A stretch of 64,000 nucleotides of DNA from Aureococcus anophagefferens (Eukaryota; Sar; Pelagophyceae; Pelagomonadales; Pelagomonadaceae). Made by a program: the position numbers and the translations under genes. The first letter of the stretch is position 1. The number at the start of each line of letters is the position of its first letter. Of the stretch, positions 18,123 through 27,172 are shown piece after piece. The stretch spans positions 2,993,745 to 3,057,744 of the forward strand of contig NW_008705562.1 in the NCBI RefSeq assembly GCF_000186865.1. The letters are read 5' to 3'. Under the pieces are notes generated by a model. That model was not told the origin of the DNA, made no database searches, and worked only from the letters and a program-made list of their open reading frames with translations.

Positions 18123-19139
18123 TCATCCGAGGGCGACGGAGGCGGCGACGAGGAGGAGTAGGGCCGCGTTGCCCGCGATGGCGAGCGCGACGACGGCGCC
18201 GAGGCCCCCGGCGGCGTCCGGCGCCGCGCGCGTCGGCGCCGGGGCCGCGGCGGCGTACTGGCCGATGGGTTTCCGGCCGAGCATGCCGTTGAGCTCCTCC
18301 TTCCACTCGAGCACCGCGAGCTCCGGGAGCGCCGCGGCCTCCTCGAGCTCCGCGGCGGTGCCCGCCCAGTCGGACCGCGGGAGGGCCTTGCCCGAGAGCA
18401 GGCCCTTGCCCGAGTAGACGAGCTTCGCGAGGCGGGCCAGGGGCCAGGTCGGGTGCGGGCGCTTCAGCAGGCGGAGCTCGTCGCCCGCGGCCGCGGCGCC
18501 GCCGTCGCCTAGCACGCGGCAGAAGATGCCCGCGTTGCCCGTGCGCGCGGCGAAGGACCGCACGCCGTCGCGCGTGTAGGTCCCGCCGTGGATCGAGTCG
18601 ACGTAGGAGCAGGGCCGCCGCGGGCTCGCGACCCGGAGGACGAGCGCGGGCGCGTCCGCGCCGCCGCGGAAGACGCCGAACTCGTCGCCGACGCAGACGA
18701 CGGACGTGTCCAGCGTGTCGCTCTCGACCCAGAGCTGCTCGCCGAGGCGGCCCGGCCCGAAGCTCACGGGCTTGCGGAGGGGCGTCGCCGCCGCGTGGGC
18801 CTCGAGCGCCGCGGACATGCGGCTCGTGACGACGCAGACCGCGCGGTCCTCGACGGGCGAGTTCTTCTCGCGAAACCGCTTCGAGTTCTGGAACGTCGTG
18901 CTGCCCTTGAGGCCTTCGGGCGTGAACGTGCCCTCGTCGACGCGCACGCGGTCGAAGTGGGCGTGGTCCTTGCCCGCTGCGACCTTCCGCTGCTCGCCCT
19001 CGTCGAGGTCGTCGCCCAGGTCCGACCGCCGCGCGAAGATGGCGCCGATGCGCCCGACCAGGGCCTCCGGGGCCTGCTTTGTCTCTTTTGGAGTTGGCAC
19101 CTCCGGTTTCTTCTTCCCCGACCGCGTCTGCATGCCCAT
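18123..19139 (-). CDS. MOSC-domain protein with C-terminal membrane anchor
   Basis: 338 residues from the ATG at 19139 (an in-frame ATG at 19217 lies further up). MOSC domains bind molybdenum-cofactor sulfur and occur in sulfurases and in YiiM-like detoxification proteins. Here the domain shows FGPGRLGEQLWVES, VCVGDEFGVFRGG, LRVASPRRPCSYVDSIHGG and GIFCRVLGDGGAAAAGDEL, the last two matching the Cys-containing MOSC core (Cys in RRPCS). A Gly/Ala-rich hydrophobic helix at the extreme C-terminus (VVALAIAGNAALLLLVAASV) suggests tail anchoring. Lys-rich N-terminus (GKKKPEVPTPKETK). The electron-transfer partner and substrate cannot be told. Confidence 0.7.
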   Translation of the reverse strand: MGMQTRSGKKKPEVPTPKETKQAPEALVGRIGAIFARRSDLGDDLDEGEQRKVAAGKDHAHFDRVRVDEGTFTPEGLKGSTTFQNSKRFREKNSPVEDRAVCVVTSRMSAALEAHAAATPLRKPVSFGPGRLGEQLWVESDTLDTSVVCVGDEFGVFRGGADAPALVLRVASPRRPCSYVDSIHGGTYTRDGVRSFAARTGNAGIFCRVLGDGGAAAAGDELRLLKRPHPTWPLARLAKLVYSGKGLLSGKALPRSDWAGTAAELEEAAALPELAVLEWKEELNGMLGRKPIGQYAAAAPAPTRAAPDAAGGLGAVVALAIAGNAALLLLVAASVALG

Positions 19140-19286
19140 GCTGCCGGAAGATCTGGCGTCGTGTCGGGGCTGCCTCGGCTCGTTTCGGCGCGTATTCAGC
19201 AACTTGTAGTTCAACATGCAGTGTCAAAATCAGCCGGCCCGATCTGGACGCGAGTTTTGGCGCCTTTCGCCATCGTCTAGGCCAAC
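19140..19286. promoter_or_regulatory. Bidirectional promoter, MOSC / ANTH-like
   Basis: A 147-base gap between divergent starts. It contains GTTCAACATGCAGTG at 19212-19226; the reverse strand reads CATGTTGAAC, a TGTTGAA element also present upstream of starts at 26066, 34466 and 44236. Confidence 0.3.
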
Positions 19287-20162
19287 ATGCGGCGCATCAC
19301 CCTCTTCGCCGCGCTCGCCTGCGTCTTCGCAGCCAAGAAGACGATCCGCCCGAAGTCGCTCGGCGGCGACGGCCAGCTCAAGGACCGGCTCCGCGCCAAG
19401 GCCAGGGGCTGGCTGCGCGAGGCCAAGGCCGCCGTGAGCAGCGACTTCGAGGCCGCCTTGCTCAAGGCGACTAGGCCCGACGCGGCCGCGCCCAAGCCCA
19501 AGCACGTCGAGTCGATCGCCCTGTCCGTCGCGGCGTTCGAGGCCTACCGGTCGCCCGACTGCGACCCCTACGGCTCGCTGCTCCACAAGGTCTGGAGCCG
19601 CCTGCACGAGGCCGACGCGCGGACGGTGTGCAAGGCCTGCTACGTGCTCCACCGCCTCCTGTCGGCGCCGCGCGCGGGCGGCGCCGTCGAGTTCGCGGGC
19701 CTCGCGGCCGCGTACGCGATGCTGGCCCGGCGGTCCTCGGCGAAGACCGACACGCGCTACTTCGACGAACGGCCCGTGCTGCGGCTGCAGAGCCAGAAGG
19801 ACGCGGACTACGACGTCCGAAAGTGGAGGAAGTTCGTCGCGGCGTACTGGGCCTTTGTGGACGGGTGCTGGCGGTCCGCGGCCGCGGGGCCGCCGGCGAC
19901 GCCGCGCGCGGCGGCCGCGGCGGCCGCGGCCGCGTCGGCCCTCGCGGCGCGCGCGGCGCTGGCCTTCCCGGACTACCCGCGGGCCAACGATCTCGTCGCA
20001 TCCGTCGCGCGCCGCCTCGCCGCGGACCTGGACGCGTACGCGGCGGCCTTCGTCGTCGCCGCGGTCGCCTGGCGAAGGCCGGGGTCCTTCTCCTGGCAGC
20101 TCGCCGGCGACGTCGCGCCGCGCCGGCGGAAGCACAAGCGGAAGAAGCACCGTAAGCCCTAG
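19287..20162 (+). CDS. ANTH/ENTH-like domain protein
   Basis: 291 residues, one exon. The block DFEAALLKATRPDAAAPKPKH (first 20 residues matter), then LLHKVWSRLHEADARTVCKACYVLHRLL, resembles the start of ANTH domains, which bind phosphoinositides and clathrin during coated-vesicle formation (KAT...PK.KH and the KA..VLHRLL helix). The middle has RYFDERPVLRLQSQKDADYDVRKW and the C-terminus is strongly basic (RRRKHKRKKHRKP). The first 15 residues (MRRITLFAALACVFA) look like a signal peptide, which conflicts with a cytosolic coat role, so either the true start is further in or the protein is not a standard adaptor. The stop codon touches the stop of the next gene with no gap. Confidence 0.6.
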   Translation: MRRITLFAALACVFAAKKTIRPKSLGGDGQLKDRLRAKARGWLREAKAAVSSDFEAALLKATRPDAAAPKPKHVESIALSVAAFEAYRSPDCDPYGSLLHKVWSRLHEADARTVCKACYVLHRLLSAPRAGGAVEFAGLAAAYAMLARRSSAKTDTRYFDERPVLRLQSQKDADYDVRKWRKFVAAYWAFVDGCWRSAAAGPPATPRAAAAAAAAASALAARAALAFPDYPRANDLVASVARRLAADLDAYAAAFVVAAVAWRRPGSFSWQLAGDVAPRRRKHKRKKHRKP

Positions 20163-21725
20163 TTACCACGCGTGCGCGCCCCAGAACGCGGAGACGTCCT
20201 CCCGCCGCTCGCGGGGCTTGAGCGGGACGAGCTCGAGCGGGTCGCGGTCGTCGATGTGGGGCACGGCGTCGTCGTCGCGCCGCGCGACGGTCCGGAAGCC
20301 GTAGACCGGCGGCGCGACGCGGGAGCAGTGGCGGCTGAAGAGGCTGAGCGAGTTCGCGCCCGCGTCGCGCATGACGACCAAATCGCCCGCCCGCAGCGCC
20401 GCGGGCAACTTGAGGTCGTCGGCGAGGATGTCGCCCTGGAAGCAGAGGGGCCCGCCGATGGCCGCGTCGGCCAGCGGGGCGTCGTGTGGGAACGCGCGCC
20501 CCGCCGCGTCGAAGGCCGCCCAGCGGCGGCCGTGGTCGGCCGTGTAGGCCTGCCGGAGGCACAGGTCCGCGCCGAAATGGACGATCGCGAGCCTGCGCGT
20601 CGGCTGGTCCTTGAGCCACTCGATCCGAGAAGCGAGGAAGCCGCTCTTCGCGTTCAGCGACGCGCCGAATTCCGTGACGACCGCGTAGGTCCCGTCGAAG
20701 AGCTCGGGCGTCGCGTCGCGGAGTAACGCCGCGTAGCCCGCGAAGTCCGGCGCCGCGTCGGAGCCGTAGTCGACGGGCAGGCCGCCGCCGATGTCGACGC
20801 AGGCGACGGCGTTCGTCTCGCGCGCGTCGTTCGCGAAGGCGACGGCGGCCGCGACGCCCGCGACGAGCTGGCCGAGGCCCATGCCGCCGGAGCCCACGTG
20901 CACGTGCACGCTCGTCAGCCAGGGCCGCGCCGCGAATTTCGCGAGCAAGTCGGCGCGCTGCGCCGCGTCGCCGATGTCGACGCCGAACTTGGATGCCGAC
21001 GTAGACACGGACAGGGCCGCGATCGTGCCGGCGCCGACGCGCGGGTTCACGCGGACGCCGACGCGGCCCGCGGGCGGCCGGCCCATGCGCGCGACGATTT
21101 CCGTCGCGCGGTCGAGCTCGTCGAGGTTGTCCAGGTTGCAGTGCAGGCCCGTCTCCAGCGCGTAGGCCAGCTCCACGCGCGTCTTGCACGGCGAGTCGAA
21201 GACGACGCGGCCCGGCGCGACGCCGCAGGCCTCGACGGCGTGCGCCGCCTCCGTCGCCGACGCGCACTCGACGCCGAAGCCCAGCTCCGCCGCGCGCCGC
21301 AGCATGAGCGCGAGCGGGTTCGACTTGCAGGCGATGGCGTGCTCGAAGGTCGGGCCGAAGGCGCCGACGCACGCGCGGAGCTGCGTCTCCCACGCGTCCA
21401 GGTCGTAGAACAGCGCGACGGGCGGCTCGTGGAGGCCGCCGCCGCCGAAGATGTGGTACTCGTCGTCGTCCAGCGCGCGGCGGAGCAGCTCGCCGAGGCG
21501 CGCGAGCGTCACGGGGCCCGCCTCCGGCGGCGGCGGTTTCGCATCCTTTGGCGTCGCGGGGCCGGCCTCCGGCGGTTTGGTATCCTTTGCTTCCTCAGTC
21601 TGCTCCGCGTAAAAGGGATGCTGCAGGTCGACGGTCGCGCTCGCGTCGTCGTCGCCGGCCAGCGGGTGGTGCGGATCGATGGTGGATTTCGTCTCGTCGA
21701 CGCCAGGATCCACGAGCGCGGACAT
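20163..21725 (-). CDS. Group IV PLP decarboxylase (diaminopimelate/ornithine decarboxylase-like)
   Basis: A PLP-dependent amino-acid decarboxylase of the alanine-racemase fold, 520 residues. After a variable acidic N-terminus of about 100 residues, the PLP lysine is in HAIACKSNPLAL (Lys134). HVHVGSGGM, DIGGGLPVDYG, CFQGDILADDL (Cys and Asp of the second-subunit site) and VMRDAGANSLSLFSRH follow in family order. The family makes lysine (LysA) or polyamines (ODC), and related enzymes act on other diamino acids. The CFQGD form is not the ODC WGPTCD or the LysA CESGD, so substrate specificity is open. Starts 133 bases from the divergent dioxygenase gene. Confidence 0.85.
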   Translation of the reverse strand: MSALVDPGVDETKSTIDPHHPLAGDDDASATVDLQHPFYAEQTEEAKDTKPPEAGPATPKDAKPPPPEAGPVTLARLGELLRRALDDDEYHIFGGGGLHEPPVALFYDLDAWETQLRACVGAFGPTFEHAIACKSNPLALMLRRAAELGFGVECASATEAAHAVEACGVAPGRVVFDSPCKTRVELAYALETGLHCNLDNLDELDRATEIVARMGRPPAGRVGVRVNPRVGAGTIAALSVSTSASKFGVDIGDAAQRADLLAKFAARPWLTSVHVHVGSGGMGLGQLVAGVAAAVAFANDARETNAVACVDIGGGLPVDYGSDAAPDFAGYAALLRDATPELFDGTYAVVTEFGASLNAKSGFLASRIEWLKDQPTRRLAIVHFGADLCLRQAYTADHGRRWAAFDAAGRAFPHDAPLADAAIGGPLCFQGDILADDLKLPAALRAGDLVVMRDAGANSLSLFSRHCSRVAPPVYGFRTVARRDDDAVPHIDDRDPLELVPLKPRERREDVSAFWGAHAW

Positions 21726-21858
21726 CTTTTTACCTCAGAGCTCAGTTAAGGCAACCCATGCGCTCAGATCATGCGCTCGCCAGCGGCAAAATCAACCCGT
21801 GAACGGCACCTTCGACAAAGAGCAGCCCGCTTGGAGAGGATGGCTTGAGATCTCGGCC

Positions 21859-23339
21859 ATGGCCCTCTGGGCGACGCTGCCCGTGGAGACGCGCTCGTGG
21901 CGCGAAGACCGATCGTCGCTGCGTTTGCAGCGCGCGACTTCGGCGCAAGCAGGCGATGCAAAGAAGAAAGCCAACGCAGCAAGGGGAGCGGAGGTTGCGC
22001 GAAAGAGTACGGCCCCGAGCGATGCAAAGAGCAACACAGACCCCAAAGAGGCGCTCTTCCTCGTCGAAGCCCCCATCACGCTCAGGACCAAACGGACGCT
22101 CGCGCGCGGCGACGTCGTCCGCGGCCGGCGGTCGGGTCCGTCCGTCGCGCTCGACGGCGACGGTCTCGCGCCGGCGTCGTCGCTGCGCCGCCTGCCGGAC
22201 GACGTCGCGGCGGCGCTCGAGGCCGACGCCGCGATGTGCGGCGCGGACGTCGCGACGTCGCTGCGCGAGGCCGCGGAGCTCGCCGGCCGCCTCGACCGGG
22301 GCCAGGCCGCGCGGTCCGCCGCGGCGCTCGACGACTGGCGCTCCCGCCGGCGCCGCGGCGACGCGACCGCGAGCGACGCGGACCACGCGGGCGTCCTCGA
22401 CTCGCTGGGCCTGAAGACGATGGACGGTCGGACCTTCGAGCTCGCGTCGGCGCTCCTCGCGCTGCGCCAGTTCCAAGCCGCGTCGCAGGACGAGCTCGCG
22501 AAGCGCGGCGGCGACGCGGCCGCCGTGCGGAAGCAGTCGTTCCAGATGGCGACGAACATGCTCCTCTGCGGGCCGGACCGCCAGCTCGCCGAGGACGACG
22601 GCGCGGACCCGGCGCCGTACCTCTCGAGGGCGCCCGTCCCCCGAAGCGCGCTCGCGCCGCTCTTCGACGCGGGCTACGTCGTCGTCGACGGCGCGCTGCC
22701 GCCGCGCGACGCGCGCGCGCTTCGCGGCGAGCTCGAGGCGCTCCACGCCGCGGGCGGCCTCGCGTCCGAGGAGTCGAACTTCCAGAAGCTCGTGGGCACG
22801 CGGGGCGACGCGGCCGGCTGGGTGTCGCGCGACTCGCCCCGGCGCGCCGTCGCGCGCGCCGTCGAGGCGCTCTACGGCGTCGCCGCGCTCCTCGGGCCCG
22901 GCCTCCGCGTCCCGGCGGCGATCATGGCCGCGCGCTATCCGGGGGAGGGCGAACCCGCGCCGTATCGCGGCGCTCGTCGGCGCCGTCGTGACCCAGCACG
23001 CTTTCATATCATATGCACGCCGACGTTTTGCGCCGCGCAGGTTACAAAATCCACCAGGACAACGAGGTCCTCGCCGACGGGACGTGCTCGTCGACCCGCG
23101 CGTACACGGCGATCCTCTACTGCAACGACCCGGCGTGGCCCGACGCGCAGGGCGGCCACCTCGTCATCTACCCGGGCCGGCGCGCGAGCGACGACAAGCC
23201 GAGCGCCGGCGGCGTGGCCGTCGCGCCGCGCGGCGGCCGCCTCGTCGTCTTCGACAGCTTCCTCTGGCACGAGGTCCGGCCGGCGACGGTGCCGCGGCAC
23301 GCGCTCACGAACTGGATCACGCGCGCGGCCCCGGCGTAA
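21859..23339 (+). CDS. 2-oxoglutarate/Fe(II) dioxygenase, prolyl 4-hydroxylase-like
   Basis: Exons 21859-22975 and 23041-23339 give 471 residues. The N-terminal 270 residues are helical and unplaced. The C-terminal part is the double-stranded beta-helix of P4H enzymes: iron ligands His377 and Asp379 (YKIHQDNEV) and His449 (FDSFLWHEV), with Arg/Thr in RHALTNWI for 2-oxoglutarate. AILYCN and QGGHLVIYPG are strand motifs typical of the family. Substrate is unknown. The acceptor at 23038-23040 (CGCAG) is firm; the donor may be the GT at 22976 (used here) or the GC at 22967, which would remove three residues. The ATG at 21859 is preferred to upstream in-frame codons that overlap the divergent gene. 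Confidence 0.75.
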
Positions 23340-23411
23340 GGCGCTTCGGGCCCTGCTTCGGGCGCTCCTAGGCCTGCTCCTCGCGATGCCTCGCGCTTAC
23401 GCGGCGGTCTC

Positions 23412-24368
23412 CTAGACCTCCGCGGAGTTGACGCCGTCGTCGTCGTAGGCGAACGCGGGCGCCGCGGCGGGCTCGGGCGCCTCGTTTCCGTCGTCCGTGA
23501 GGCCGAGGGACTCGTCCTCGAGGGAGTCGGCCTCCGACGGCCGCCGCGCGGCCTTGGCGCCGCGGCCGCCCGGCGCGTCGGCCGCGCGCTTGTTCTTCTT
23601 GGGCAGGCAGACGAGGTCGTCGCCCGCGGGCGGGTCCGCGCGGGTCCCGTTCGCGAGGCCCAGGGCCTGGAGCGCCGCCTCGTTGCGCGCGATGTTCGCC
23701 TCGCGCAGCTTCTCGTAGGGCGACTCCGCGGGCGCGACGCGGCCCTCGTCGTCGAGCGGTCGCGCCGCGGACCGCGGGTCGCCCGGCGGGAGCGTCGCGG
23801 GCGCGAGCGACGGCAGGAGCTCGTGCTCCTCGAGGTCCTCCTCGTCGCCCCGCAGCGCCAGCAGGCCGCCGTCGTAGCGCACGCGGTAGAGGGGCGCGGG
23901 CTGGCCGAGCGCGTCGAAGAAGTCGGACTCGTCCGCGCCGAGGTAGCCGACGACGAAGCCCTCGACCCAGAGGCTCCGCGCGGGCGTGCGCACGCTCCGC
24001 CGGAGCCGCGCGCCCACGTGGGGGCCCTCGGCCCGGAAGGGCAGCGCGTCCTCGACGTAGGCCCCGGGCTCGGGCTCGACGACGGCGACGCGCGGCGCGA
24101 TGGGCACCGGCGCCGTCGCGACGGGCACGGGCGCCGGCGGGACGGCCGCGGGCTCGGGGAACGGCGGGGGCACGGGGCCCGGCGGCACGACGACGGCCGC
24201 CGACGCGGCCAGGGGCACCGCCGCCGCGGCGGCGGCGCCGTTCGCCTTGCGCGATTTCCGCGGCTTCTTCAGCGGGCAGTCGCGATGGGACGTGCGGAAG
24301 TGCGTCGTCGACCCGCACTTGCACGGGCCCGTCGCGGGGGCGCGCATCTTTCGCGGCGACGCCGACAT
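23412..24368 (-). CDS. Zinc-knuckle protein with Tudor-like segment
   Basis: 318 residues, function not recognised. Near the N-terminus a short Cys/His cluster (CKCGSTTHFRTSHRDCPL) could be a zinc knuckle. A Pro/Ala/Val-rich linker follows. Around residues 115-175, VGARLRRSVRTPARSLWVEG with FVVGYL and LYRVRYDGG ... EEHELL resembles the barrel of Tudor or PWWP-like readers (wall of aromatic and basic residues, then E-x-L). The C-terminal third is charged, with a possible nuclear signal (LPKKNKRA). Context gives no clue. A nuclear or chromatin role is only an inference. Confidence 0.55.
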   Translation of the reverse strand: MSASPRKMRAPATGPCKCGSTTHFRTSHRDCPLKKPRKSRKANGAAAAAAVPLAASAAVVVPPGPVPPPFPEPAAVPPAPVPVATAPVPIAPRVAVVEPEPGAYVEDALPFRAEGPHVGARLRRSVRTPARSLWVEGFVVGYLGADESDFFDALGQPAPLYRVRYDGGLLALRGDEEDLEEHELLPSLAPATLPPGDPRSAARPLDDEGRVAPAESPYEKLREANIARNEAALQALGLANGTRADPPAGDDLVCLPKKNKRAADAPGGRGAKAARRPSEADSLEDESLGLTDDGNEAPEPAAAPAFAYDDDGVNSAEV

Positions 24369-24526
24369 GGCCGCGCGGCGACGTGCGACGAGAGCGGGAT
24401 TGATGGCGGCGCTTCGCGAGCAGCCGAACGCGAAATGATGATACTTCTCGGCAGCATCGTCGTCAACACTGCCGGCGATTTGTGATTTTCATCATTTTGG
24501 CGCAAGCGACGCGAATCCACACTACA

Positions 24527-25528
24527 ATGTCGCCTCGCTGGCTGCTCCTCTGCACCGGCGCGGTCGCGCTGGTGCCGCAGACGCCGCTCGCGCGACGGAG
24601 CGTGACCCTGAGCGCCAAGGCGGGCACCTTTCCGGCCTACGAGAATCCGAAGAAGGGCGCACTCGGCGCGAAATCGCTGTTGCCAGACGAGGCCGACGCG
24701 GTCGTGCAGGCGGCCCCGGCGCCCGCGCCGCCGCCGCCGCCGCCGCCGCCGCCCGTCGAGAAGGTCGTCGAGAAGCCCGTCGCGAAGCCCGTCGCGAAGG
24801 CCGTCGCGCCGGCGCCGTCGCCTGCGCCGAAGGCGTACGCTTCTCCGGGCGGCCTCGAGGTCGCCGGCCCGTTCGGGGCCTTCGCCGTCCTCGCCGGCGT
24901 CGTCGCCTGGCGCGCCAAGGCCACGGAGGAGGAGAGCGCAGAGGAGCCGACGCCGGCGCCGAAGCTGGCTTCTTACCCCGCGCCTGAGCCGACGCCGGAG
25001 CCCGCGCCGGCTCCCGCGCCCGCGCCGGCTCCCGCGCCCGCGCCCGCACCCGCGCCGGCTCCCGCGCCGGCACCCGCGCCCGCACCGGCACCGGCGCCCG
25101 TACCGGCACCAGCGCCCGCGCCCAAACCCGCCCCGGCGCCCGCGCCGCCGACGCCGACCGTGGTGACGCCCGCGACGACGATGCCGGCCGCGGCGCCCGT
25201 GAAGAAGGCGGACCCGCTGCCGGCGAAGAAGGACGGCCCCGTCCTGACGCCGGCGTCCGCGTCGCCCGTGAAGAAGGCGGCGGCGGTCATGCCCGTCGTC
25301 ACGGCGCCGCCGAAGCCGCTCCTCGTCCGCGACGACGCCGCCGCCGAGGCCGCCGCCGCCGAGGCCGCGAAGCAGGCGGCGGAGGCCGTCGAGAAGTTCG
25401 ACGAGCCCCTCGAGGTCACGAGGAAAACGACGAAGAAGGCCGTCAAGGTCGCCGCCATCGCCGTCGGCGCCGCGGCCTTCGGCATCCTCCTCAACCTCGT
25501 CGGACTGCCCTCGCGCAGCATCTTCTAG
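24527..25528 (+). CDS. Pro-Ala-rich protein, likely organelle-targeted, two hydrophobic segments
   Basis: 333 residues; no known family. The N-terminus (MSPRWLLLCTGAVALVPQTP) is a signal-type leader followed by a basic, Ser/Ala-rich stretch, so plastid targeting is plausible. A hydrophobic segment near residue 110 (GPFGAFAVLAGVVAW) is followed by a long (PA)n/(PAPAPE)n region, basic KKADPLPAKKDG patches, an Ala/Glu helix and a second hydrophobic segment (VAAIAVGAAAFGILLNLVGL) near the C-terminus ending SRSIF. It could bridge or anchor at a thylakoid or envelope membrane; that is speculation. The start at 24527 is the ATG nearest to the leader. Confidence 0.6.
   Translation: MSPRWLLLCTGAVALVPQTPLARRSVTLSAKAGTFPAYENPKKGALGAKSLLPDEADAVVQAAPAPAPPPPPPPPPVEKVVEKPVAKPVAKAVAPAPSPAPKAYASPGGLEVAGPFGAFAVLAGVVAWRAKATEEESAEEPTPAPKLASYPAPEPTPEPAPAPAPAPAPAPAPAPAPAPAPAPAPAPAPAPVPAPAPAPKPAPAPAPPTPTVVTPATTMPAAAPVKKADPLPAKKDGPVLTPASASPVKKAAAVMPVVTAPPKPLLVRDDAAAEAAAAEAAKQAAEAVEKFDEPLEVTRKTTKKAVKVAAIAVGAAAFGILLNLVGLPSRSIF
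24955..25150 (+). repeat. Pro-Ala hexanucleotide/dodecamer coding repeat
   Basis: Interspersed CCGGCGCCC/CCCGCGCCG-type units code a Pro-Ala dipeptide array of about 55 residues. Low-complexity sequence, prone to replication slippage. Confidence 0.8.
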
Positions 25529-26065
25529 GCCCTCCTCGAGGGCCGCGACGCCTAAGCTTGCCGTGGTTGATCACGCCGCTACTGGCGGACTCTCCAAGCC
25601 TCTAGCACATCCCAGGAGCGCGCGCGGTCCCTTAAAACAGCCGCAACTTTACGCGATCGACGCCGATTTCGACGACCCCGCGAGCGCGGGGGACCGTTCG
25701 GACCCAGTCTACGCGATGGGCGCGGAATCGTCGCCGCACTCGCCGACGGGCGCCCGCGCAACACCGGCTGGGGGCGCTAGTTGACGCATGGTTGGACTAG
25801 TTATTGAAGGGGGTGCGCACCCGAAGACCCCCGGGCCCGCCCGGAGGCTCAGACGGAGGCGTAGCCGGGGGGTTGGCGTTCCCACACCGGCCCCTTCCTC
25901 CGACCCAAAGATCGCGCGTGCACTCGGATCGGAGGTGTGGCGGCGGTACACTCGCGCCAAGCCTGGTACCGACCGCCACGCCGAGAGCACGCCGGGATTG
26001 GCGCAAGGCATGGTTGAGGCTTAGTTGAACTGTGTTGAACAACTCGATCCCCACGAGCACGCACG
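25529..26065. other. Long spacer with decaying sequence
   Basis: 537 bases without a convincing intact gene. The left part (25647-25784) has a coding-like remnant (separate entry). The middle holds a small palindrome (GGGTGCGCACCC, about 25812) and a GC-rich block with no codon bias in any frame. The right end (26020-26065) carries TTGAACTGTGTTGAAC, probably promoter sequence of the WW gene. Confidence 0.45.
25647..25784 (+). pseudogene. Possible 3' remnant of a lost gene
   Basis: A short frame reading LYAIDADFDDPASAGDRSDP and on to a stop has mostly G/C third positions, like real exons here, but has no start codon and no upstream coding sequence. It may be a decayed 3' exon. It may also be chance. 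Confidence 0.25.
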
Positions 26066-27052
26066 ATGCGCCTGTCGACATCGGTCTTCGCGTGCCTCGC
26101 TGCGACGGCGGTCCCGCTGACGGCGTTCAGGCCACTCAGCTCTGGCGGCTCTGCGTCGGCGCTCAGCCGCGGCTTCGCGCGGCCGACGCGAGCGCTGGCC
26201 GCCGGCTGGGTCGCCGAGGTCGACGAGGCGAGCGGTCAGACCTTCTACGTCAACAGTCAGACCGGCGAGTCGCAGTGGGAGCCGCCTCAGAGCACGGCCG
26301 GCTTTGCGCCGTCTCAGAGCGCGACCGTCGTCCCGCTCGGCACGTGGAGCATCGACGGCGTCGCGGGCGTGGCCGGCTTCTCCGGCGTCGAAGGCGTCAC
26401 GATCGACGGCAAGTTCGAAAGGTTCGTCGCGAGCAACAAGTTCGCTGGATCGCTCCACACGGAGCACGCCGACGACGCGCATCGGCACGAGTTCGGGCGC
26501 GAGGGGCGCCCGTGCCAGCTGCCGTATCTCGTCGGCGCCGGCGAGGATCGGGTGCTCTCGCGGCACAACATGGTCGAGCCGCGGGAGTCCGTGGGGCGGG
26601 GGCAGTGCAGGATCAAGTGCGCCGCCGACGGCGGCGCCGTCCTCGTCTCGGTCGGCGAGTCGCCGACTTTGTGGCGCGCGGCCGGCGGCGCGTGGACCTC
26701 GGTCTACCAGTGGGAGTCGCAGGCGCTCTCCGACGGCGACCAGGTCAGCCTCGACTGCAACGACCCCGAGGCGGCGGTCTTCGTGATCAACGGGGGCGGG
26801 GGCGGGCCGTCGCGGCAGCCGACGGGCGCGACGCGAGGGCAGCAGGCCGCCGGCGCCGGCTGGGTCGCCCAGGTCGACGAGGCGAGCGGCGACACCTTCT
26901 ACCTGAACAGCCAGACCGGCGAGACGCAGTGGGAGCCGCCGACGGGCGGGCAGGCGGCCGAGTGGGAAGCCCAGGTCGACGAGGCGAGCGGCGATACCTT
27001 CTACGTGAACATCCAGACCGGCGAGGCTCAGTGGGAGCTGCCGCCGCAGTAG
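26066..27052 (+). CDS. Plastid-targeted protein with three WW domains
   Basis: 328 residues, one exon. The leader MRLSTSVFACLAATAVPLTA|FRPLSS is a textbook stramenopile plastid leader (signal peptide, then Phe and Pro at the cleavage junction). WW domains bind Pro-rich peptides; three are present: near residue 47 (AGWVAEVDEASGQTFYVNSQ ... WEPP), near residue 265 (AGWVAQVDEASGDTFYLNSQ ... WEPP) and near residue 300 (EWEAQVDEASGDTFYVNIQ ... WELPP), the last lacking the final canonical Trp-Glu-Pro context. Between the first two lies an unplaced domain of about 170 residues (SIDGVAGVAGFSGVEGVTID, then LSDGDQVSLDC). WW domains in a plastid protein are unusual; the ligand is unknown. The Pro-rich protein encoded just upstream is a conceivable partner but that is conjecture. 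Confidence 0.75.
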   Translation: MRLSTSVFACLAATAVPLTAFRPLSSGGSASALSRGFARPTRALAAGWVAEVDEASGQTFYVNSQTGESQWEPPQSTAGFAPSQSATVVPLGTWSIDGVAGVAGFSGVEGVTIDGKFERFVASNKFAGSLHTEHADDAHRHEFGREGRPCQLPYLVGAGEDRVLSRHNMVEPRESVGRGQCRIKCAADGGAVLVSVGESPTLWRAAGGAWTSVYQWESQALSDGDQVSLDCNDPEAAVFVINGGGGGPSRQPTGATRGQQAAGAGWVAQVDEASGDTFYLNSQTGETQWEPPTGGQAAEWEAQVDEASGDTFYVNIQTGEAQWELPPQ

Positions 27053-27172
27053 CAGCGCTGCCCGGCCGGAAAGTTGCCGCTAGCGCCGAGCTAAGCGCTC
27101 AACACTTCGTTTGGCGCGCGCGCGTACGAGGCTGCACAGCATGTTGATGTTCAGGTGCAGCAATCGTTGACG

